Positions 41,202-48,191 of a stretch of 64,000 bases of DNA are shown here, in pieces (position 1 is the stretch's first letter; every line of letters starts with the position of its first letter). The notes beneath the pieces were generated by a model. It did not search any database, was not told the DNA's origin, and saw only the letters and a list, made by a program, of their open reading frames with translations. The stretch comes from G963422745 sp965214285 (GTDB lineage: Bacteria; Actinomycetota; Acidimicrobiia; Acidimicrobiales; Aldehydirespiratoraceae). Made by a program: the position numbers and the translations under genes. Where the stretch lies: contig OZ243946.1 of NCBI GenBank assembly GCA_965214285.1, forward strand, positions 2,852,001-2,916,000. The letters are read 5' to 3'.

Positions 41202-41230
41202 TTGGCGTCGGCCCTGGCGCGACCTACGCT
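41202..41230 (+). promoter_or_regulatory. Promoter of antitoxin A2
   Basis: TTGGCG (41202-41207), a 17-nt spacer and TACGCT (41225-41230), followed by a GGAAAGGAAAGG ribosome-binding stretch before the ATG at 41260. The surrounding sequence is a diverged copy of the A1 leader. Confidence 0.6.
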
Positions 41231-41259
41231 GAGCCCACGGAAAGGAAAGGACAGGGGGC

Positions 41260-41721
41260 ATGACTGCATCAAGCAGGCACATCACAGTCTTGCCGCCTGA
41301 CGGGCCGCTGGACGAGCTGTTGGCGGCGCTGACCGACGAGGAAGGGCCAACCACGGCCCTCGTCATGCCTGACGGCACTCAGGTCAAGTTGCCCGACGAG
41401 GTGGCCGACGCTCTCCGCCAGGTTGTGGCGGCAATGGCGCAGGGCGACGCGGTCACCATCACCCGCTTCGGTCTGAGCCAAACCACGATGGAAGCCGCCG
41501 ACTTCCTCGGCATGCGCTGGCCGACAGTGCGGAGGCTGCTTGACGACGGGGAGATCCCCTTCGAGCGTCCCGGCCGGTTCCGCCGCGTCCTGCTCACCGA
41601 CCTCCTTGCCTACCGCGACCGCCGCAAGGCGAGCGCAAGCGACGACTTCGGTCGCATGGTGGAACTCGCCGACGAGCGCGGCCTTCACGAAACGACGACA
41701 ACGCCAGTAAGCACCGGCTGA
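41260..41721 (+). CDS. Excisionase-type antitoxin A2
   Basis: This 153-residue paralogue is nearly the same as A1 in its DNA-binding region (SQTTMEAADFLGMRWPTVRRLL). It is followed 9 bp later by a PIN toxin gene that carries a frameshift, so A2 may now be an orphan antitoxin or may cross-neutralise the PIN toxin of A1. The C-terminal tail is GRMVELADERGLHETTTTPV. Confidence 0.84.
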   Translation: MTASSRHITVLPPDGPLDELLAALTDEEGPTTALVMPDGTQVKLPDEVADALRQVVAAMAQGDAVTITRFGLSQTTMEAADFLGMRWPTVRRLLDDGEIPFERPGRFRRVLLTDLLAYRDRRKASASDDFGRMVELADERGLHETTTTPVSTG

Positions 41722-41730
41722 GCCGCGCTC

Positions 41731-42284
41731 GTGACGCGAGCCGTCGTCCTCGACACCTGCGCGCTGTTTCCACAGCACTTGCGGGACACCCTGCTTCGCT
41801 TGGCGGAGCGCGGGCTGTACGTCCCCCGGTGGTCCCAAGACACCCTGGGTGAGCTCGAGCGGAATCTCGCCCGCAAAGGGGAGTCCGGCGGTCATCCATC
41901 GACCGATTGCTCACACAAGTGCACGAATCGTTCCCGGAAGCAGCTGTCGGTGACTACGACCACCTGATCCCCTTCATGACCTGCCACGCGAAGGACCGCC
42001 ACGTGCTGGCGGCAGCAGTCCGGTCCAAATCTGAAGCCATCGTGACGTTCAATCTCCGTGATTTCCCTGCCCACAGCACCGAACCTCACGGTGTCGACGT
42101 GCATCACCCAGACGAGTTCCTGCTGCGTCTTCTCGAGACGGACGCCCTCGATGTGATCGACGAACTCGAACGGCAGGCGGCTTCCAATCGAAGGGACCCG
42201 AGGACGCTGCGGGCGCTGCTCGACGCTCTCGCCCGGGTACACGTGCCCGAATTCGCAGACGAGGTGCGCCGCCTGAGGGCTTGA
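41731..42284 (+). pseudogene. PIN-domain toxin, frameshifted
   Basis: The 5' part starts VVLDTCALFPQHLRDTLLRL and continues through LGELERNLARK. Then a one-base deletion near 41876 (the intact copy reads AAAGCGGGAGTCC, this copy AAAGGGGAGTCC) moves the frame. The downstream part HESFPEAAVGDYDHLIPFMTCH and TFNLRDFPAHSTEPH resumes in another frame. All catalytic parts remain recognisable, so the loss is recent. Confidence 0.92.
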
Positions 42285-42420
42285 TCCACCGCAGGCGACG
42301 CCATGACCGGCCGCGGGGATCCCTGTGCCCGCCGCTCACCGGCTCACGGATCGCTGCACGGAGCTGACCGCAAACCAGCAAGTGCGGCCATACACTGGCG
42401 CCAGCGGGAAAGGACAAGGC

Positions 42421-42882
42421 ATGACTGAACCAACCGAGCGCAGCACGGTCCTGCCGCCTGACGAGCCGCCGGACGAGCTGTTGGCGGCGCTGCCCGACGA
42501 GGAGGGGACGACAACGGCTCTCGTCGGGCCTGACGGCACTCAGATCAAGTTGCCCGGCGAGGTGGCCGACGCTCTCCGCCACGTAGTGGCGACCATGGCA
42601 CAGCGCAGCGCCGTGACCATCGATCACGTCCGCCTGAGCCAGACCACACAGGAGGCTGCCGACTTCCTCGGCATGGGCCGGGAGACGTTGCAGGAGCTGC
42701 TCGACGAGGGCGAGATCCCCTTCGAGCAACCGGACGAGTCCCGCCGCGTGCTGCTAGCCGACCTTCTCGAGTACCGCGAGCGCCGCAGGGCGAAGACGCG
42801 CGAGAGCCTCGATGCGCTGGTGGAGCTCAGCCACGAGCTCGGCCTCTACGAGAAGACGGCAACGCCGATTCGCACCCGCTGA
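42421..42882 (+). CDS. Excisionase-type antitoxin B2
   Basis: The 153-residue paralogue of B1: SQTTQEAADFLGMGRETLQELL, EIPFEQPDESRRVLLADLLEYRERR and a nearly identical tail. Its ATG at 42421 is preceded by a GGAAAGGA site. No toxin or membrane peptide follows; the next unit's leader starts right after. The peptide after B1 may have been lost here by recombination. Confidence 0.82.
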   Translation: MTEPTERSTVLPPDEPPDELLAALPDEEGTTTALVGPDGTQIKLPGEVADALRHVVATMAQRSAVTIDHVRLSQTTQEAADFLGMGRETLQELLDEGEIPFEQPDESRRVLLADLLEYRERRRAKTRESLDALVELSHELGLYEKTATPIRTR

Positions 42883-43010
42883 GCGGCTCTGCTGCCCACC
42901 CGACGGCCCGAAGAGAGCGGCCTCGCGGCGCTGCCTCCAACGTCGAGCCGAGGCCGCGGCTCGACCTCCCGGCGCAGTCCGGGCGGTTCGAGGCAGCCTC
43001 AAAGTGTGCG

Positions 43011-43038
43011 TTGGCATTGACCCTGTCACCACTATGCT
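43011..43038 (+). promoter_or_regulatory. Promoter of antitoxin A3
   Basis: TTGGCA (43011-43016), a 16-nt spacer and TATGCT (43033-43038) before a AAGGAAAGAA site and the ATG at 43064. Same leader type as A1 and A2. Confidence 0.55.
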
Positions 43039-43063
43039 GGGACCCAAGGAAAGAAACAGGGGC

Positions 43064-43525
43064 ATGACGCCACTAACGGAGCAAATCCCAGTCCTGCCGC
43101 CTGATGAGCCGCTGGACGAGCTGTTGGCGGCGCTGACCGACGAGCAAGGGCCGACCACGGCTCTGGTCGGGCCTGACGGCGCTCAGCTCAAGATCCCGGA
43201 CGAGGTGCGCGAAGCGGTCCGCCAAGTAGTGGCTGCAATGGCGCAGGGCGATGCCGTCATCATCGCAGACGTCGGTCTGAGTCTCACCACGATGGACGCC
43301 GCCGAATTGCTCGGCCTCCGCTGGCCGACGGTGCGGAAGCTCCTCGACGAGGGAGAGATCCCCTTCGAGCGCACCGGCCGGTTCCGCCGCGTGCTGCTCA
43401 CCGACCTCCTTGCCTACCGCGACCGCCGCAGGGCGAGAGCAAGCGACAATTTGGATCGCATGGCAGAAATCGCCGACGAGTGCGGCCTTTACGAAACGAC
43501 GACAACGCCAGTCCGCACCCGCTGA
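43064..43525 (+). CDS. Excisionase-type antitoxin A3
   Basis: The 153-residue paralogue has SLTTMDAAELLGLRWPTVRKLL and the tail DRMAEIADECGLYETTTTP. It belongs with A1/A2 by sequence, but is followed by the membrane peptide copy (frameshifted) rather than a PIN gene. The array thus mixes partner types, which suggests exchange of modules between units. Confidence 0.83.
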   Translation: MTPLTEQIPVLPPDEPLDELLAALTDEQGPTTALVGPDGAQLKIPDEVREAVRQVVAAMAQGDAVIIADVGLSLTTMDAAELLGLRWPTVRKLLDEGEIPFERTGRFRRVLLTDLLAYRDRRRARASDNLDRMAEIADECGLYETTTTPVRTR

Positions 43526-43559
43526 GCCGCACCCGGTCAGCGATGGTCGGCCCGTGGCC

Positions 43560-43729
43560 GTGGCCGTGGCCCGCTATCTGCTGGCAGGGGCGCTGTTCGT
43601 GGCTGCCCTGCCCGCGGCCGGCTGGCGCTGTTCTCGCTGTCCGCGGAGTCGTTCGCAGCGGCGCTGGTCATCGGGCTCATCGCCGCCCTGCTCGTCGCCG
43701 CGGGCATCGCGCTCATCAAGGCAGGCTGA
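43560..43729 (+). pseudogene. Frameshifted copy of the 56-residue membrane peptide
   Basis: The frame from GTG at 43560 reads VAVARYLLAGALFVAALPAA like the intact peptide. The intact copy has GCGGCCTGGCTGGCG, but here GCGGCCGGCTGGCG has lost one base, so the rest (LVIGLIAALLVAAGIALIKAG) is out of frame. The ending GGCAGGCTGA is kept. The gene cannot give the normal product. Confidence 0.85.
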
Positions 43730-43876
43730 CGACCCGGCCGCCGTAGGCGCCTCAGTGGCGGGCACCCTTCGCTGCACCCGCCAAGCGCTCGCCGAGAACG
43801 AATTGACCCGCCCTGGCGGGCCTTGACCCAGCAGCAGACCGGCTGAACCGCATACCCAGCATATGCGGAACAGTCG

Positions 43877-43905
43877 TTGCATTTTTGCTTGATAGGGGTT
43901 AGAGT
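43877..43905 (+). promoter_or_regulatory. Promoter of MNT2; leaderless mRNA
   Basis: TTGCAT (43877-43882), a 17-nt spacer and TAGAGT (43900-43905), followed by only six bases (GCACCC) before the ATG at 43912. Transcription would start at or beside the ATG, so the message is leaderless. The -35 is the same type (TTGCA) as for the first MNT gene. Confidence 0.7.
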
Positions 43906-43911
43906 GCACCC

Positions 43912-44535
43912 ATGGACTTCGCTCATCCCGTCGAGACCCTGATCCCAGGTGCGCAAGGCCGGGTGCTGGCCGTGCTCGCCAGGATCACCGCTGAGCTCAA
44001 CCTCCGGACCGTGGCCCGGCTCGCCGGCGTCAGTCCGGCCCAGGCGTCACGGGTGCTGCCCGGCCTCGTCGAGTCCGGAGTCGTCGAGCGCCGGGAGGTG
44101 CCGCCGTCATCGCTGTTCCGGCTCAACCGCAGCAACGTGGTCGCCGAGGCGGTGATCCGACTCGCCGAGTCGCACGACATCGCCCTCGAGCGCATCGGCG
44201 CTGCCGCGGCGGAACTCGAACGGCCGCCTGCGAGCGTGATCGTCTTCGGATCGTTCGCCCGACGCACGGCCGACGGGCAAAGCGACATCGACGTCGTGGT
44301 CGTTCGGCCTGACGGAATCGACGAGGATGACGACGCTTGGGGCGACGGGATCGAGCAGTGGCGCGAGGACGTGCACGCCATCACCGGCAACCCGGTCGAG
44401 ATGATCGAGACGGATCGGGCCGAGGCTGCCGAGCGGCTGGCGAGCAAGCGACCGCTGTGGCGGGATATCGCCCGTGACGGGATCGTGGTCCACGGCGCGA
44501 CCATCGACAACCTGAGGACCGCGTCCGATGCCTAG
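43912..44535 (+). CDS. MNT nucleotidyltransferase with winged helix (second pair)
   Basis: This 207-residue protein has a winged helix (about 25-85: LRTVARLAGVSPAQASRVLPGL) and a nucleotidyltransferase core with VFGSFARRTADGQSDIDVVVVRP. The overall layout matches the first MNT (38405), although the two are clearly diverged. Its stop overlaps the start of the HEPN gene by 8 bp. As in the first pair it would neutralise the HEPN partner and repress its own promoter. Its N-terminal coding part (IPGAQGRVLAVLAR) also occurs as decayed fragments at 50.8-54.7 kb. Confidence 0.87.
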   Translation: MDFAHPVETLIPGAQGRVLAVLARITAELNLRTVARLAGVSPAQASRVLPGLVESGVVERREVPPSSLFRLNRSNVVAEAVIRLAESHDIALERIGAAAAELERPPASVIVFGSFARRTADGQSDIDVVVVRPDGIDEDDDAWGDGIEQWREDVHAITGNPVEMIETDRAEAAERLASKRPLWRDIARDGIVVHGATIDNLRTASDA

Positions 44536-44935
44536 GCCGATCAGGACACGGCCCGTGTCGGCCGCTGAGGTTCGCGCCTACGGAGCCAAGGCCCAGGAAT
44601 TCGCGGAGGCTGCTGAGTCTGAGCTTCAAGCCAAGCGCTACGTCGCCGCGACCAGCCTGGCGATTCACGCCGCGATCAACGCCTCCGATGTCGTGTGCGG
44701 CCGACGGCTGGGGCAGCGCGCAGCCGGCGAGGATCACGACCAGGTGGTGACGCTGCTCAAGCAGGCCGGAGCCGAGGGCGCCAAGATCGCCAGGGATCTG
44801 CGCAGACTTCTGCCACTGAAGAGCAAGGCCGAGTACGACCCCACCGACGTGGCTCAGGGAGACGCCACCAGGTCAGTTGAGCGCGCTCGGCGCTGCGTTG
44901 CGATCGCATTGGCGGTGGCATCCGAAGCCAAGTAG
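44528..44935 (+). CDS. HEPN-domain protein (second pair)
   Basis: The 135-residue protein is an all-helical HEPN domain with a CxxRxLGQRAAGEDHDQVVTLLKQAG-type middle (VVCGRRLGQRAAGEDHDQV) and the motif LLPLKSKAEYDPTDV. The last part has K-x-K-x-E-Y in place of R-x4-H, as in the first HEPN, where R-N-R-T-E-Y occurs. The pair overlaps by 8 bp. It is likely the toxin half; the absent His raises doubt about classical metal-free RNase activity. Confidence 0.78.
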   Translation: MPRPIRTRPVSAAEVRAYGAKAQEFAEAAESELQAKRYVAATSLAIHAAINASDVVCGRRLGQRAAGEDHDQVVTLLKQAGAEGAKIARDLRRLLPLKSKAEYDPTDVAQGDATRSVERARRCVAIALAVASEAK

Positions 44936-44984
44936 ACCGGCACAAGATTGGGCATCACCGTTCCTCCAGTTCCGCGCTGCACGC

Positions 44985-47900
44985 CTAGCTGTCGCCAATG
45001 CCTCTCTCAAGAAGCGCTGTTCGGAGGCGCTGGTACTCGTCAGTGCCAGTTAGCCCCTGAGCTGCCGAGAGGTAATCGGATGCGCGTTCCGAGACGCCGA
45101 GTCGTTCCAATTCGTTGATTGGATTTCGCACGAGTAGGTTCATGATCTCCAGGCCCATCTTGGTGGGTGGTGCCGCAACCAAGCGCTTTGCGACTAGAGG
45201 CGCCCACTTGATGCGACCACCACTGGCCCGTAACGTGGCGAGCGTTCGCTCGACCCAAGTCTCGTCGTCGAGGCCAACTATCTCGGAGAACAGTCCAAAG
45301 CCGTAAAGTGACATCCCGGGATTCTTATCGATGCACTCTCGCCAAAACTCGACAGCGATATTGATGTTGTTCCAGGGCTCATCCTCACGCCTGAGAAGAC
45401 GACCAAGCGTCTCAGCAGCCTCAGAGATGAGGCCTTCACTCCTCAGGAAATCCACTACCTGGGTCACGCGGTACCCATCACACTCCCAGAGCATCCCAAC
45501 GAGGTAGTGATCCAGTGCACGGTCAACCTCCCGCACGACTGCATCCCCAATCTGCTCGCGAACATTATCCAAGAGCCAGGAGTTCCAGTGACCCCACTTG
45601 ATGGCCTGATCCACCGTTGGCTGACCCAACCCATCGGGTGCTTCGTCGCCGAAGAGGAGACTCTGATTTGCGTCCACCCATTCTGGAAGGAGGTGGCGGA
45701 GTAATGGAAATCGTCTAGCCAGAACGGCGCGATGCTCTTCGCCATCCACACCATCAAGTCGCAGCGTCGACTCGATGGTGTGGATGGCTTCCGAGCGAAC
45801 CGATCCGTCTCGTCGGAACTCGTAGGCCATGAAGGACAGAACGGCTTCTAGTGCAAGCGTGCATGGTCTGTTGATTGCTCTGGTCAGAGCGTCTCGCTCA
45901 TGATCCGCCGAGAAGCCGGAGGACTCGTCTCTCCGGAGTACCTGTATCTTCAGTAAGGTCCAGACCTCATCGGATCGACTGCCGAAGTCGACATCAGCGT
46001 CAGCGAGAGCCTTGATCAGATCGACTGCCGCTCGGTCGACGCCACGCCAGCCGTCGTCGCGGTCAAAGTCGTTACGGCCAAGGAGTTCAGCCTGCCAAGG
46101 GTGAGCGGTCACAAGATGTACGAGATCGAGCATCTTGTCGACGGAGACCTCTACGTCCGCCGCGAGAGATGCTAGGGCACCAACATAATGCGCGATGTAG
46201 ATCGGATGCCGGAGCTCGGTTGCAATGCTGATCGGATCTGAAGTCCAGCCTGCCGGATCACAAGCGACAACAGCTCCAAGCGTTCTCGCCAACTCCCAGA
46301 ATCCACCCAAGTCTTCAGGTCCAGGCCTCCAATCGCAGATCAGACGTGCAGCATCACCGGGATCTCGACTTGAAAGCTCCTCGCCAGAAAATGGGCTCCG
46401 CCCACTCCCTACCCGCATGGGCGACCGACGTTCAAGCGCACTACGATCCAGCCGGCCATATGTATCAGCCAGAACGTCGCAAACCCGTGACCAGTCCTCG
46501 GCAACACCCTCAGGCAAGACCGATAACCATGCGAAGGCCCGTCTCCACTCCACCAGAACCTGATGTACACCAATTGCGGTCGTGACATCCTCTACGCTAG
46601 GAGGGTCACCGAACGCCGCGGACCATTGGACTAGATGATCAGAGGACTTGCACACTTCGGCGATCCGATCCAGCAGCAAAATGTCGTCACCAGTCGGTTC
46701 CCGGCGAGTGATCGATCGCTCGATCTCATCGACCATTAGTGACTCATCGACCGTACTATCCTTCGCAAGAATCCAGGAGCGAAGGCGGCTGCGGAGCGAC
46801 TCGTGCAACTCCTCAATCAAGCCGAGCATTCCAGCCACGGGCACAGCTTCCCGGGCCTGTCGGAGCACACTCACAAGACACCCAAGAATCGCGGCAACCC
46901 GATCATCTTGCCCCCGATAAAATCCATAATCATCAAACGATCCGTTTGGAAATAGTGCCAGTCGGTCAATGGTAGGGTCATCCTCCGACACGGCCCGGAG
47001 CTTGAAGCACAGCAGTCTAATCCGCCTCTGTGCATTCTCCGCGTTGGTACCCGCTACGAATCGTTCAGGCACCGGATCTCGGTAAGGCAGTTGCGCCCAG
47101 CTAGACTCGTTGAACATGACGTCTGCGAAGTGTTCTACAGACTCCTCGGTTGGCTCGACGCTTTCAACCGCCCATAGCCCAAGAAGGAGAAGTGCCCTAT
47201 CGTGCGGATGTGTACTGACAGCTTCCAAGACTAGGGCGATCGCGGCCGTTCCACCAAGATCCAGGGCCGCACGTACTACATACCAGGCCTTGCCGGGTTC
47301 GCTCTTGCAATCCCTGTACAGCCGACCAAGCCAACCGGTGACTTCCTCCGGGTGGCTTGACCCCAGCTTCCCTACAGCCGAGAATCCCGCCCAAGGCGTG
47401 CCAGGTTCAGGGGGGCTGAGCTCGCTACCAAGCAGCTCAAGCCACGCGAAGCTCACAACCCTGGACATGAAGTACCGGAGGTGATTGGAAGTTACGAGGA
47501 GCCCTCGGACCTTCTCAACGGCAGCATTGTCAGGAGACTCGAGTTGAGCAAGTTTGTCCAACTCGATATGTCGCTTGTCAGGCGGCAAGAATAGCTGCCG
47601 CAGAATCGCGATCGTGTCAGCCCAGAGCTCCAAAGAGTCAGCCGCACAACACTGGCGATGGAGACCTTCATTGAGCCGATCCAGGAGTTGTTGATGCCGC
47701 CTGACTGCATCAGATTGTTCTGAAATCCGCGACCCAGTGCGATTGGCAATCGCCCGAATAACCTGATTCTGACGGCTCGACGCTTCGTCATGGAAGCGCT
47801 TCATGTCGTCTACTGAGCGCAACAGGGCATTCAATGCGCTCTGCCCTCCCTCGCCGGAGACCAGGATTGCGTCCTTGTAGGTCTCGCTAGCATTGACGAC

Positions 47901-48134
47901 GGCTCGGGAGAGGTGCCGCCACTCTTGCCCATCTTGGAGCCCAAATTTGGCAAGGATCCTCAACAACGCCTCGCGGAGACAGTACGCCACCGCCTCGTGC
48001 TTGCGAGGGGTCTCCCAGTTTGAGGACAGGAGGTCAAGCGCTGTCTGCAAGAATCCAGCGGCCTGATGGCCCGTGTCCCCGAATTCAGCCCGCAGATGGG
48101 CGATTAGATCGGGATCTAGTTCCTCGATCTCCAT
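44985..48134 (-). CDS. Large helical protein of unknown function (1049 residues)
   Basis: No family is recognised. The protein is almost entirely alpha-helical, in keeping with a HEAT/TPR-like solenoid: repeated amphipathic helix pairs occur over residues 160-1000 (for example GKAWYVVRAALDLGGTAAIA, LWAVESVEPTEESVEHFADV, EEVTGWLGRLYRDCKSEPGK). The N-terminal 150 residues (HEAVAYCLREALLRILAKFG, SALNALLRSVDDMKRFHDEA) look like a separate helical domain. There is no signal peptide, membrane helix or Walker motif. Its GC content is clearly below the neighbours, so horizontal acquisition is likely. It is 57 bp downstream of the DUF262-AlbA_2 gene on the same strand, so the two may form one defence operon. 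Confidence 0.7.
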   Translation of the reverse strand: MEIEELDPDLIAHLRAEFGDTGHQAAGFLQTALDLLSSNWETPRKHEAVAYCLREALLRILAKFGLQDGQEWRHLSRAVVNASETYKDAILVSGEGGQSALNALLRSVDDMKRFHDEASSRQNQVIRAIANRTGSRISEQSDAVRRHQQLLDRLNEGLHRQCCAADSLELWADTIAILRQLFLPPDKRHIELDKLAQLESPDNAAVEKVRGLLVTSNHLRYFMSRVVSFAWLELLGSELSPPEPGTPWAGFSAVGKLGSSHPEEVTGWLGRLYRDCKSEPGKAWYVVRAALDLGGTAAIALVLEAVSTHPHDRALLLLGLWAVESVEPTEESVEHFADVMFNESSWAQLPYRDPVPERFVAGTNAENAQRRIRLLCFKLRAVSEDDPTIDRLALFPNGSFDDYGFYRGQDDRVAAILGCLVSVLRQAREAVPVAGMLGLIEELHESLRSRLRSWILAKDSTVDESLMVDEIERSITRREPTGDDILLLDRIAEVCKSSDHLVQWSAAFGDPPSVEDVTTAIGVHQVLVEWRRAFAWLSVLPEGVAEDWSRVCDVLADTYGRLDRSALERRSPMRVGSGRSPFSGEELSSRDPGDAARLICDWRPGPEDLGGFWELARTLGAVVACDPAGWTSDPISIATELRHPIYIAHYVGALASLAADVEVSVDKMLDLVHLVTAHPWQAELLGRNDFDRDDGWRGVDRAAVDLIKALADADVDFGSRSDEVWTLLKIQVLRRDESSGFSADHERDALTRAINRPCTLALEAVLSFMAYEFRRDGSVRSEAIHTIESTLRLDGVDGEEHRAVLARRFPLLRHLLPEWVDANQSLLFGDEAPDGLGQPTVDQAIKWGHWNSWLLDNVREQIGDAVVREVDRALDHYLVGMLWECDGYRVTQVVDFLRSEGLISEAAETLGRLLRREDEPWNNINIAVEFWRECIDKNPGMSLYGFGLFSEIVGLDDETWVERTLATLRASGGRIKWAPLVAKRLVAAPPTKMGLEIMNLLVRNPINELERLGVSERASDYLSAAQGLTGTDEYQRLRTALLERGIGDS

Positions 48135-48191
48135 TCTGCCTCCATTCTGTAATCCCAGGCTTACCGATCGACGGCGCCAGAGGGCAGGCGG

